DNA from: Oncomelania hupensis
Lineage: Eukaryota > Mollusca > Gastropoda > Littorinimorpha > Pomatiopsidae
Length of the DNA: 64,000 nt
Direction of reading: 5' to 3'
Assembly (NCBI GenBank): GCA_036898135.1
Contig: CM072519.1
Location: 71,124,361-71,188,360, forward strand
Positions 46,208 through 56,794 of the stretch are shown in pieces (positions within the stretch are counted from its first letter, which is position 1; each line of letters opens with the position of its first letter). A model generated the notes under the pieces. It did not search any database and was not told where the DNA came from. It worked only from the letters and a program-made list of their open reading frames with translations. A program made the translations under genes and the position numbers.

Positions 46208-47600
46208 CCCTAAGCGGACATATGGGCATAGGAGCGACCACTCTACGAATCAGCGCTCAATACCACTGGCCCGGGATGACCGATGACGTGAAGCGCTACG
46301 TCAAGTCCTGTAGCCAGTGCCAACGATACTCGCCCCGCCACCACACCGTACCAGTCACTATCAGCCCCACCGTCGTTGTCGGAACGCCCTTCCAGCGAGT
46401 GGCTGTTGACATTGTAGGACCCCTCCCGCGGACCAAGAAGCGGAACCAGTACCTACTAACCCTCGTCGACGCCTGCTCGATGTGGTGCGAAGCCGTTCCC
46501 CTCCCGAAGATCGACGCCGCCCGTGTCGCCGACGCGCTCGTCACCATATTCACTCGAGTCGGATTCCCGGACAACATCCTGACCGACAACGGGTCCCAGT
46601 TCACCGGAAAACTTATGCAGGAGGTTTTCCAATTACTCCGCATCCGCCATATCCGGACTCCACCCTACCACCCCGCTAGCAACGGACAGGTCGAGCGCCT
46701 GAACGGGACACTTATCTCGATCATCCGCAAGATCGCCGACGAACAGCCGGAAGCGTGGGACACATACGTCGCGTCAGCGCTCTTCGCGTATCGAGAGACC
46801 CCGCACACCTCCACCGGATACACGCCTTCCACGCTGCTTTTTGGAAGACCCCTTTCCGGACCTCTAGCCGCCTTACGACGTAGCTGGACCGACGCCAAAC
46901 TGGACGAGGCACCGGTCGACGCCACAAAATACGTCACGAAGCTACAAGAAACCCTCAAGGCAACATGGAAAGCCGCCTCCGCCAACCTGAAGAAGGCGAG
47001 AGAGCGACAAGCCCGCTACCACAACCGCCGCGCCCGGGACCGAGAGCTACAGGTAGGAGACCAAGTCCTACTGCTTCTCCCCAGCGGCACAAACAAGCTA
47101 GACATAGCTTGGCAGGGACCCTACCCGGTGCTCGAGAAGCTCTCGCGCACCACCTATCGCATCGAGGTAGGCGGAAAACCCAGGACCCACCACATCAATC
47201 TGCTCAAGCGGTACCTGGAGCAACCTGCACCCGCCCCAGACTCCCACTCGCTACTCACGGTCGCGCTGGCCGTCGAAGTGGATGGCACAGAGACCGGCGT
47301 CGCCGAATTTCCGCTCAAAGGGAAGGAATCCTTCCGGGACGTCTCTCTGGACCCCTCACTCCCCGCCGGCCAGCAACGCCAGCTACGCGCCATCGTAGCA
47401 GAGTACAGGGAAGTCCTCACCGACATTCCTGGGAGGACGGACCTGGAAGAAGTTCGACTCACCCTAACGGACCCCACTCCCGTCCGCCAGAAACCGTACC
47501 CCGTCCCACTCTCCCAGCAGCAAGTGGTAAGAACGGAAGTAGAGGCTCTGCTACAAGCCGGAGTCATCGCTCCCTCCCGTTCCCCCTACAGCGCAGAATA
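46208..47600 (+). CDS. Retrotransposon integrase and start of reverse transcriptase (Gmr1-like pol)
   Basis: The frame comes out of the gap open; the first Met at 46222 is probably not a real start. It shows the end of the zinc-binding region (SCSQCQRYSP, giving CxxC), then a DD35E catalytic core: VAVDIVGPLP (D1), LTDNGSQF (D2) and GQVERLNG (E), with exactly 35 residues between D2 and E. A GPY/F module follows (WQGPYPVLEKL...YRIEV, HHINLLKRY), diagnostic of Ty3/gypsy integrases. Without a stop the frame runs into pre-RT sequence (LTDIPGRTDLEEVRL, VRQKPYPVPLSQQQ, GVIAPSRSPYSA) and is broken by a frameshift at about 47597. GC content is far above the surroundings. Confidence 0.93.
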
Positions 47601-48813
47601 GTTCTGTCACGGAAGCCCAGCGGAGAACATCGCCTCTGTATCGACTTCCGGCAGTTGAACCTTGTAACCCAGTTCGTGCCCGGACCCCTATCCGACCCCA
47701 CGGACTTGTTCGCAAAGCTACAATCCGCCCGATACTTCTCCAGGGTGGACCTGAGCAAAGGCTTCTATCAGATTCCCGTGCACCCTTCATCCCGCCAGTA
47801 CCTAGCCTTCAGCACGATGGACGGCCACTATGAATTTAACGTTCTGCCGTTTGGTCTGCACAACGCACCAAGTATTTTCAGCACGATGATGCGGAAGCTG
47901 TTGGACCCCCCTCCACTGTCCGTTCATACACTCTTTTATGGACGACATACTCGTCGCAACGGAGACATGGGAGGAGCACCTGCGAGTGGTGCGCCAACTC
48001 TTGCGCCGCCTCAGAGAAGCTGGCCTTACTGCCCGGCCGACCAAATGCCAGTTCGGCTACCAAGAGCTGGAATTTCTTGGCCACACCATCAGCCGTGGAC
48101 AGCTCCGGCCTCTGGAAAAGACCGTCCAGCGCCTTCGAGACGCGCCACGCCCCAAGACCAAGAAAGATGTTCAGTCCTTCCTGGGACTGAGTGGCTTCTA
48201 TCAGAAGTTTGTACCCGGCTACAACGGAATCGCCGCGCCACTATCAAGCCTGACCCGGAAAGCCGCACCGGACCGAGTCATCTGGACCCCGCAATGCGAA
48301 GCTGCCTTCCAGGAGCTCAAGGACAAGCTGACGTCCCAGCCAGTCCTCCGACTCCCCAACCACGGACAGCCCTTCGTCCTGCGCACAGACGCCAGCGACG
48401 TAGGCCTCGGAGCCGTTCTGCTCCAACGGGACTCCCCGGACGCCCCGACGCTCTTCCCCGTCGCGTACGCCAGCCGGAAACTCAAGCCGGCCGAACAAAA
48501 CTACGCCACCTCGGAGAAGGAGTGTCTCGCCCTCGTCTGGGCAGTCCAGAAGTTCCAACTGTATCTCTACGGTTCGCACTTTACAGTCCAAGTGGATCAC
48601 CAACCACTTTCCTTCTTGGCGACCTCCAAATCGCTCAACGCCCGGCTAATGAGGTGGGCTCTGCTGCTCCAGGCATATTCTTTCCAGCTGGAACACATCC
48701 CTGGGAAAGACAACCACGGCGCAGACTTCCTCAGCCGTCACCCCGCAACCGACTCCATCGAGTCGCCCCTGAGGGCCGACGCCCCAGCCTTCATTCCTGC
48801 CGCCGCCCACTAA
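47597..48813 (+). CDS. Reverse transcriptase and RNase H of the Gmr1-like element (frameshifted)
   Basis: RT resumes in another frame at about 47597 (IVLSRKPSGEHRLCIDFRQL, FSRVDLSKGFYQIPV, LPFGLHNAPSIF), then returns to the original frame at about 47936 with MDDILVATE, the catalytic motif, preceded by Phe rather than the usual Tyr. Connection domain: ELEFLGHTIS, FLGLSGFYQKFVPGY. RNase H: LRTDASDVGLGAVL, ATSEKECLALVWAV, VQVDHQPLSFL and HIPGKDNHGADFLSR. The stop is at 48811-48813. The two shifts look like a one-base loss and a one-base gain that cancel, so they may be recent mutations or assembly errors. Confidence 0.9.
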
Positions 48814-49001
48814 CCGTAGCCGAAACCCGGCAGCTCCGCGGACCCCAGCCTTGGGCACCCGCCATCGTACCCGGAACCCTGCTTCGCCCGCATCACCCGG
48901 ATCATCGCAACCCATCGTCGCACCCGGCAGCCGACCTCAGAGCTGATTGGCCGCGCCTTCGTCGAGTCCTACGTCCTCGCCTTTTTCCTTGGGGGGGCCT
49001 C
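48814..49001 (+). other. Retroelement 3' untranslated spacer with possible polypurine tract
   Basis: A 188-bp spacer between the pol stop and the 3' LTR. A run of seven G (48991-48997) lies four bases before the LTR start and could act as the plus-strand primer. It is interrupted by 'cctc', so the assignment is tentative. Confidence 0.45.
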
Positions 49002-50630
49002 TGTGACGAGGCGGACAATTGCATCCCTGAGGCCTGGCCGCAACCATTCGACCAACCCCGCACAGCCAGCGACGATAGCCTCAGACCTGCCGTCATTCCT
49101 CTTGACCAGCCATCTCTACCTAGCAAGCTCGCACAGTCTCTTAAGCCCCGCCCCCGAGGGCGCCCTGCTTAAAGTCTGCTACTGACCAAGACCTAGTGTC
49201 AGATGCTAACTTCCCTACCTCGAAGCCACAACCTGCGAATCCACGCCGCCATCACCGAGCGACCCCTGAGTTTCGTCAGTATCCTTGTGCTTCCACCCGT
49301 CTTAAACCAAGGTAAGAGAGGGAATTTACTCCTTGTCATATAGCAACCCCATCACCTATCGTCCGCCATCATGTTCATGCGTCCAGTCAGTATGTATGTT
49401 CATGTTTATAATTTTGCCTTGCTGTATTGCTATGACTCGTATTTTCTCCCTTGCACATACTTTCTACCTTGTATATATCTCATGTCATGTTTGAATTTAT
49501 GCTTGTATACTCCGTTACCCCATGTATGATATTCCATGCCATGCCAACCCCTCCATATAGATTAGAATCCCAAGTACAGCCCAGACCTACATCCCATTTG
49601 TCCTGTACCCTTATTATTGCCTTCCACCATGCTTCCCCGATGTATAAAGATTTGCCCTGTTGCCAAACCCATCCAATGCGCCGAATGTATCTTTTTACTA
49701 GTGGCTGCCCATAACCTCCACTTTGCCCCAGTAAATCTAGTAGCATTGTTTGACTGTTGGTATTTGCACCGGCTCCACTCATGACCGGTCAAGCCAATTT
49801 GAATTCTGATAAGGGTGACTATAACCACAGGCCCAGAATTCGCATTATCCCTATCCCCAGCTGATACAGCGTCTGTACACGTTGCAGACGGGTTCCTGTG
49901 CCGGACGCATCGCCCCGGACTGGAATCATCTCCCAATCTCTGACCCGCTGCAGGCCCCCGACAACCCGGGAGGTCAATGAGACGCGTGATTTGGGACTTC
50001 GCTATTTCTGAACTGACTAGCAACGTAAGCCAAGTTCAACGCCTGTGCCACAACAAAGACAACACTACTTGCACTCGTGGTCAGTGAGTCATCTTCGCGT
50101 GACCACTGAACAGCATCTTGCACCACCACTGGCAAGCCATCCAGAGGATCCTGGACAACCCGCCGCACTGCAGTCCCCAGCTAAGTGCCTAAGCCTGAGA
50201 AACCCCCCACTCGCCAGAATATCACAGAAACTCTGGCCCCCATACAGATACTCTCTCACCCGATGATGTGATCAGTCTACGATAGCTCTAGTACCCATAA
50301 GATTGACTTTCCCCAATATCACCAGACTACTCAGTATTAGAGACGCCACGCCGATGAATCACCCCAGAACAATCTGACCGGGACTCTCCCTTTTCAAATT
50401 ATTAAAAGTAGATAGTTACAGAAATCGCAATTTCCTTGACTGGCCTTTGACTGTGTATTTCTTAACTAGTACATTTACTTTCCATCTCGTCTTTACTCTG
50501 TTTATCACTTATTAATTTGGCCTTGCTTTAGTCTCTGGAATGTCATCGCACGTTGATCTATCAAAGGAGATAACACAGCGCTAGAGATTAAGAGCTTTAC
50601 CCCTTCCCCCAAATCCCTTTCTTCGTGACA
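49002..50630 (+). mobile_element. 3' LTR of the Gmr1-like element (1,629 bp)
   Basis: TGTGAC...GTGACA ends, collinear with the solo LTR at 37876-39520. It contains a GC box ('ccccgcccccg', about 49146) with 'cttaaag' near 49169 and a conserved donor aag|gtaagag at about 49312. The flank after the LTR is ttaat, the expected target copy for comparison with the missing 5' side. Confidence 0.92.
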
Positions 50631-50927
50631 TTAATCATGGTCTTATCATGCTGTGCAAACACTTTTTCTGTGATCTTGAACTTTCTTCACCACGCTGAAC
50701 AATGCGTCTTCCTTCCATTTTACCGGTTACGATAAAGACAGGCGCATGCGCAGTTCCGTGTTTCCGTTTGACTTGAGGGAACGCACAAAACACTTTGTCA
50801 TTGGAGGAAAATTGTTGTAAAACACTTTTTTTTTTTTTTCGGCGGAAAACCATAAATTTATCGGCGGATTTTTTTTTTTAAAAGCGGAAATTCGCGGAAA
50901 AGCGGAAAATTACAAGCCCTGAAAAAC
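50631..50927. other. Anonymous sequence
   Basis: Poly-T/A runs and 'cggcggatttt' and 'agcggaaattcgcggaaaag' motifs typical of invertebrate DNA-transposon ends. No gene was found. A terminal MTBP exon was sought on the minus strand and not identified. Confidence 0.4.
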
Positions 50928-51182
50928 AACACCTGTCACACAATACACAACAATAAAACACACCTGTCACACAATACACAATAATAAAACAACACCTGTC
51001 ACACAATAAAACACACACCTGTCACACAATACACAACAATAAAACACATGCATATCACACAATACACAATAATAAAACAACACCTGTCACACAATAATAA
51101 AACACACCTATCACACAATACACAACAATAAAACAACACCTGTCACACAATACACAACAATAAAACACCTGCCACACAATAC
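50928..51182. repeat. ~31-bp minisatellite, about 8 copies
   Basis: Units of 'caacacctgtcacacaatac' plus 'acaacaataaaa', with several internal deletions. Confidence 0.92.
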
Positions 51183-51326
51183 GCATAATTGGCCAAAACA
51201 AAGTGATCTAAATCAGTACTATATAGACTATGCTATGCATGCCAGTCAAAAATCTTGGCCAAAACAAAGTGGTCCAAATCAGTACTTGTTCAGAAAGAGG
51301 GAAGGGCATAAATAACATTTCCAAAC

Positions 51327-51392
51327 CTGCATGACTTGCTGCTGCACAATCTTCTTCAGCTCTGCCCTCAGGTTTCTCGCTGTTGGCAGTTG
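51327..51392 (-). CDS. MTBP: MTBP-like gene, exon D (C-terminal)
   Basis: Phase-0 exon of 22 codons: acceptor ttgacag|CAACTG preceded by a pyrimidine tract, donor CAG|gtttgg. The product QLPTARNLRAELKKIV... continues exon C without a gap. Joined, '..KYYGKQLPTARNL.AELKK' lines up column for column with the conserved vertebrate MTBP C-terminus as I recall it (K.Y.KDLKTSRGL.EEMKK). Reading through the weak donor would add 15 codons to a stop at 51279-51281, so this could be the last exon. Otherwise a short terminal exon is missing. Confidence 0.68.
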
Positions 51393-51552
51393 CTGTCAAC
51401 ACCACAGAGAGAGATGAAATAATATCAGCACCATGACAATAATAAATAGTTATATACAGTCTTACACATTTTCAAAACATAACACCTCAAATGAACAACA
51501 GGAAGAAAACAATGTCAAATATCTCATTAACTTTTTTTGGTAGTTCTCCACC

Positions 51553-51690
51553 TGTACACCTGCAGGTTGGTGATTGTGTGGACGTAGCTAATATCAGATG
51601 TACACCTGCAGGTTGGTGATGATGTGAACCTAGTTAATATCAGATGTACGCCGGCAGGTTGGTGATTATGTGGACCTAGCTAATATCAGA
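51553..51690. repeat. 46-bp tandem repeat, 3 copies
   Basis: Three units of 'tgtacacctgcaggttggtg' plus 'attgtgtggacgtagctaatatcaga'. Confidence 0.88.
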
Positions 51691-51834
51691 TTGAATCTCC
51701 ATGTTTGTTCCGTTTCTCTGCCATTCATCTACAGATGACAGAGCTCCAGACCTTGTTCTTAACAGATAACGATGAAACTTTCATGTTGCTTACAGACTGA
51801 GAGCAGGACAGAAGAAGACTTGTCATAAAGAGAT

Positions 51835-52185
51835 ACTGTAACACAAACCTTGTGATAGAGATAATATAACGCACAACTTGCAATAGAAAGATAATGTAAC
51901 ACACACCTTGTGATAGATATTGTAACACAAACCTTGTGATATAGATAATGTAACACACACCTTGTGATAGAAAGATAATGTAACACCTTGTGATAGAGAA
52001 ATAATGTAACACACACCTTGTGATAGAGAGATAATGTAACACAAACCTTGTGATACAGAGATACTGTAACACACACCTTGTGATAGAGAGATAATGAAAC
52101 ACACACCTTGTGATAGAGAGATAATGAAACACACACCTTGTGAAAGAGAGATAATGTAACACAAACCTTGTATTAGAGATAATTT
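51835..52185. repeat. 28-30 bp minisatellite, about 12 copies
   Basis: Units of 'aacacacaccttgtgataga' plus 'gagataatgt', with deletions. The same family is found at 54706-54858. Confidence 0.93.
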
Positions 52186-52242
52186 TAATATCAGAAATGT
52201 TGACGACCAAGATGTGGTAACTCAGCTCAGAGATAAACAGAT

Positions 52243-52291
52243 CAGTACAACTTATGTTAATCTGATGAATAAAAATTGATACAACAACAAA
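52243..52291 (+). mobile_element. 49-bp retroposed 3' tail with 10-bp TSD
   Basis: Same terminal sequence as 20751-20810 ('agtacaacttatgttaatct'...'acaacaacaa'), bounded by ATAAACAGAT at 52233-52242 and 52292-52301. Confidence 0.8.
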
Positions 52292-52850
52292 ATAAACAGA
52301 TAGTATTGAACCAAACATGACGTTAATTTACCAGCTCTCTAAAGGGAAGGTTCGCAGATGTTAAATTAACATTCTTGAAATGGTCACTCCAGATACCATC
52401 AAGCAGAACTCGCTATGCGGAATGTCAGTTAGCCTACTGGGAACGGCTGACCGGTGTCACTTGGCCGCTGAGTAGTCAAGCGAATCATATCACTCTAAGA
52501 TCTACCCTGTGAGTCTCCTCTGAAACGAAGTTGAGACGTAACAGATAGTGGCCCAGAAACAGGTCATGAGAGTAGAGAATTCTGAGAAAAGATTCCCATA
52601 GTCGCTAGAGCAAGACGATAGGTCGGAGATGACGTAGAGACTCCTGTATATCCCCTGTAAACCCCACATTAACCGGGTAGACACATGCAAAGCTTGGAAC
52701 AAAGAGGGTCTCAACCAGGAGCAAACTGAAGTGAACAAAAATCCTTGGCCATCAGCAAGAAAGTGATAGACTAGAGAGTGTTTCACGATTCCCCAGAGAC
52801 TAGAAGTAAGTTAACACTAGTAGTTTCTAGTACTTGTATGTTTATATATT

Positions 52851-54311
52851 ATACATGGGTGCCACCAAGAAATTTTCCAAAATCTGAGGGCAGCGGTCCG
52901 GGGCCGCCCAGGCCCCGATGGGGTCCTGGCGTAACGCCCTGGTAGGAGGTTAGGGGGGCAATGCCCCTCGATAGAAAATGTTTTCAATATTCAAAGCCAA
53001 TTTAGAGGCCTCTCGTGAAAGCTGAAGAATGATTTACCACTAATTTGATACATACAAGACACTCACATAGAACAAGAAAAAAACTACATAAAAAGACCAG
53101 GGCCTAACATTGGCAAAGGTGGCTAAGTCCCCAGACTTAGTCAATGCAAATGGGAAATACATGTATATGAACAATCAGAAGCATAGTTAAGATTGTTTAA
53201 ACATTTTGTGAATGTGTATAAGAGGTGAGAGAAAGAAAAGCAAACACACACAAATATACACAACAGGGGCGGATCTTTCCATTGTTGAGGGGGTGTGCAC
53301 AGTGCACTAATGCGAAGTGGCGTATCCACAAGCGCGAGCCTGCGAAGCAGGCAAGTGTACTAGGGGGGTCCGGGGCCATGCCCCCCCGGAAAAATTTGAA
53401 AATAATGATTAAAATCTGTGCAATCTGGTGCATTTTGGGCATTATTTTAAGGACTGAAAATAGTATTGTTTTGTGCTAAAAGTCCTCTTTAAGTTTAGTC
53501 CCTCCCCCCCCCCCCCCACACACACACAAACACCCTCTTTGCAAACTCTGATGATAAAATTTACAATAGCAGAACATCTTGCATTAAAGGCTTATACAAA
53601 GACAAAGTTACTGCAAATAAAACAAGAAATAGCCACTCACATCAGTTTTATTCAAAACTGACCTGATGCATGTACAAGTTTGGTCACACAAAATTTAAAA
53701 AAAAAAACTAATTTGGAGGTACATGAAACTGTGTGGTGAGTGAGAATTAGTAATTTTTTTCTCTTATTTCTTCTCCTTTTCTCCCTCCTTTTCTTTTTTC
53801 TTTTTTTTTTTTTGGTGACCGCCAGGGGTGTGTGCACGTGCACAAGTGGCACAAGAACAAGATCCGCCCCTGCACAAGAACAAAAAGCATTGTTTTGTTT
53901 TTTTCAAACCAGGCTGATCCAATTTTCTCAGCCACAACCGGCATTCATCGCCATCAGGATCAAAGTTATCTGACATCCATTCCCACCTCCACTTATTCTT
54001 CATTCCCTTATCTACCTCTCACGCTTTTTTCTTTCCAGTATCGGTATTTTCCTCTAAAAACAGCATGATTGGAACACAAAGTCACAATATCCATGCTTCA
54101 GTCTCAAACCGGCCGGAAGTCATCAACCGGATACGCGGGTTATGCCCCTTTCAGCTGTGCATCTGTACACAAATCTGATACAAATCCTGTTTCGTTTGCT
54201 TCTATATAATTTTTTTAAACGATTTTTTTTTCGAAAAATCGGATTTCCGATTGTAGGCTTTAGCAAAAATTTGATTTTCCGACCATAGGCGGAAAGGTGG
54301 CACCCATGTAT
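52851..54311. mobile_element. 1.46-kb DNA transposon with 16-bp perfect TIRs
   Basis: ATACATGGGTGCCACC at 52851-52866 has its exact reverse complement at 54296-54311. Flanks TATATT on both sides could be the target duplication, but AT-richness leaves the exact boundary open (5-6 bp or TA). The interior has no transposase and is interrupted by the element at 53264-53872. Confidence 0.85.
53264..53872. mobile_element. Nested 609-bp hAT-like element
   Basis: TIR CAGGGGCGGATCTT (53264-53277) is perfectly inverted at 53859-53872. The CAGGGGCGGATC ends are typical of many non-autonomous animal hAT elements. CACAA flanks both sides (53259-53263 and 53873-53877). No transposase is present. Confidence 0.82.
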
Positions 54312-54705
54312 TATATTGATTGCCATGTATTAGTATGTTCATGTTATATGTATCTACTGAAACCAATTATTGTTTCTGTTGATCATATACAAGTTGAAAT
54401 CATATACATACGACTGGTGTCATTCTATTTGTATTGTTGTGTGTCCACTAGCTCTTCTTCTCTTGAGACCAAGTAAACTAGTCATTTGATTAGTAAAAAG
54501 CATTTCTTAAAGTGAGCCAATGATACTTTAAAACCCGAGAACAAATATAAATTTTTATGTGACCAAGCGCCGTGATTTAGTCTCTCACATTGCTTTGGAA
54601 TTTTGGTAAAGAACGTCTCATAGAGGTAGCTTAACGCCCACTCTATCTACAAGTCTTACTCCCCTTGTAAGATAAGCGTATCTTCTCCAGGATATCATCA
54701 CAATA

Positions 54706-54858
54706 ATGTAACACAAACCTTGTGATAGAGATAATGTAACATACACCTTGTGATATAGATAATGTAACAAGCACCTTGTGATAGAGAGATAATGGAACAA
54801 ACCTTGTGATAGAGATAATGTAACACACACCTTGTGATAGAGGTAATATAACACAAAC
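54706..54858. repeat. 28-30 bp minisatellite, about 5 copies, abutting exon C
   Basis: Same 'cttgtgatagagataatgtaa' family as 51835-52185. The last unit contributes the intron's 5' splice-site region (minus strand). Confidence 0.9.
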
Positions 54859-54972
54859 CTTGCCATAGTACTTGGTGATGAAGGACAGTTTGTCAAAACA
54901 AGACTTGTAGATAATATCACTGACGTTGACTCCTGCCTGTTCCAGTCCCTCCGTCACTTCCTCTTCCAGTTT
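54859..54972 (-). CDS. MTBP: MTBP-like gene, exon C
   Basis: A phase-0 exon of 38 codons between tgtgtcag|AAACTG and GGCAAG|gtttgt. The product KLEEEVTEGLEQAGVNVSDI runs on into YKSCFDKLSFITKYYGK. This fits the MTBP C-terminal helix pattern (V...L...GI......C..RLF.ISK.Y.K in vertebrates, recalled). In vertebrates this region is the Sld7-like or DNA-binding C-terminal part. Phase matches both neighbours. Confidence 0.75.
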
Positions 54973-55132
54973 CTGACACAAGGGAATTCATCATTAAACT
55001 TTGATATTTACCCCCTCCATCCCACTCCCAAAGACAAAAAACAAAACAAACAAAGCCAAGACCAAAACAAACCAAAGCCAAAAAAAAAGACTAAAAGGAA
55101 AAACAGAAGACTAGAGTGAAAAACTACACAGC

Positions 55133-56042
55133 ACTCATTGATTTGATGGACGTTTGTGTGGAGGGTTTATCATTGATTTGATGGACGTTTTGTGGAGGGT
55201 TTATCATTGATTTGATGGACGTTTCTGTGGAGGGTTTATCATTGACTTGATGGACGTTTGTGTGGAGGGTTTATCATTGATTTGATGGACCTTTGTGTGG
55301 AGGGTTTATCATTGATTTGATGGACCTTTGTGTGGAGGGTTTATCATTGATTTGATGGACCTTTGTGTGGAGGGTTCATCACCGATTTGATGGACCTTTG
55401 TGTGGAGGGTTTATCATTGATTTGATGGACGTTTGTGTGGAGGGTTTATCATTGATTTGATGGACATTTGTGTGGAGGGTTTATCATTGATTTGATGGAC
55501 GTTTGTGTGGAGGGTTTATCATTGATTTGATGGACCTTTGTGTGGAGGGTTTATCATTGATTTGATGGACGTTTGTGTGGAGGGTTTATCATTGATTTGA
55601 TGGACATTTGTGTGGAGGGTTTATCATTGATTTGATGGACCTTTGTGTGGAGGGTTTATCATTGATTTGATGGACCTTTGTGTGGAGGGTTCATCATTGA
55701 TTTGATGGACGTTTGTGTGGAGGGTTTATCATTGATTTGATGGACGTTTCTGTGGAGGGTTTATCATTGATTTGATGGACGTTTCTGTGGAGGGTTTATC
55801 ATTGATTTGATGGACCTTTCTGTGGAGGGTTTATCATTGATTTGATGGACCTTTCTGTGGAGGGTTTATCATTGATTTGATGGACCTTTCTGTGGAGGGT
55901 TTATCATTGATTTGATGGACCTTTCTGTGGAGGGTTCATCATTGATTTGATGGACCTTTCTGTGGAGGGTTTATCATTGATTTGATGGACGTTTCTGTGG
56001 AGGGTTCATCACTGAGTTGATGGACGTTTCTGTGGAGGGTTC
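55133..56042. repeat. 35-bp minisatellite, about 26 copies, in MTBP-like intron B-C
   Basis: Unit 'tttgatggacgtttgtgtgg' plus 'agggtttatcattga'. Variants 'gacg', 'gacc', 'gaca' and 'ttgtgtgg', 'ttctgtgg' are blocked, with the 'ttctgtgg' type confined mainly to the last third. Confidence 0.97.
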
Positions 56043-56065
56043 AGTAGGCTGCTTTCCACTAAACA

Positions 56066-56495
56066 GGCCACCTGTCACTAGCTCAGTGTCAGAGATCTAA
56101 CAAGCCTAGACTGTGTGTAGGCAGTATGCCCTCAACGGGCCACCTGTCACTAGCTCAGTGTCAGAGATCTAACAAGCCTAGACTGTGTGTAGGCAGCATG
56201 CCCTCAACATGCCACCTGTCACTAGCTCAGTGTCAGAGATCTAACAAGCCTAGACTGTGTGTAGGCAGTATGCCCTCAACAGGCCACTTGTCACTAGCTC
56301 AGTGTCAGAGATCTAACAAGCCTAGACTGTGTGTAGGCAGTATGCCCTCAACGGGCCACTTGTCACTAGCTCAGTGTCAGAGATCTAACAAGCCTAGACT
56401 GTGTGTAGGCAGCATGCCCTCAACAGGCCACTTGTCACTAGCTCAGTGTCAGAGATCTAACAAGACTAGACTGTGTAGGCAGTATGCCCTCAACA
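56066..56495. repeat. 72-bp minisatellite, about 6 copies
   Basis: Unit contains 'ctgtcactagctcagtgtca' and 'gagatctaacaagcctagac'. At 24 codons long it is open across the array without being coding. Confidence 0.95.
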
Positions 56496-56654
56496 GCCTC
56501 CCACACTGAGACTGGGGCCAGTGTGGCTTTGGAGGAAACTTCCTCTACATGCCCTTTGTAACAGCCTGTGAGCGGCACGAGGCCAATGGTGTGGAGTAAT
56601 TCACCGTTATGTGTGCATACCACCCTGACTGACCACTGCCAACTCCCGCCTCAC

Positions 56655-56790
56655 CTGCAAATGACGTTGTTTCCTGGACAGTTGTTCTGTTTGTTGTGAC
56701 GTTTCACCACCCTCACGTGACTGCTGACTGCCCTCACATGACTGCTGACTGCCTTCACTCTCAGTCCACTCTGGTCTCTGTGAGCTCTCC
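56655..56790 (-). CDS. MTBP: MTBP-like gene, exon B
   Basis: Acceptor gtttgtag|G, donor TTGCAG|gtgagg. The single leading G completes the CG left by exon A (Arg codon), then 45 codons follow: polar, Gln/Glu/Ser-rich (ESEGSQQSCEG-SQQSREGGE, a short internal duplication), ending LSRKQRHLQ, which leads into exon C. The composition suits the disordered linker that precedes the MTBP C-terminal domain. Confidence 0.72.
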
Positions 56791-56794
56791 CTAC

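Larger units (their letters stand above)
51393..54858 (-). other. Intron C-D of the MTBP-like gene (3,466 bp)
   Basis: Holds three 46-bp units at 51553-51690, a 28-30 bp minisatellite on both sides (51835-52185 and 54706-54858), a 49-bp retroinsertion, and a nested DNA-transposon pair. The minisatellite abuts the exon C donor directly. Confidence 0.6.

Noticed and set aside
46965..49172. 735-codon Arg/Pro-rich frame across the retroelement
   Set aside because: Outside the short RT segment (about 47597-47935) it is an out-of-frame reading of GC-rich pol and LTR sequence. The true frames carry the INT, RT and RNase H motifs.
50635..50760. Candidate last MTBP exon on the minus strand (acceptor gttcag near 50700)
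   Set aside because: Only a phase incompatible with exon D gives a plausible short tail, and the peptide does not convincingly match the family end.
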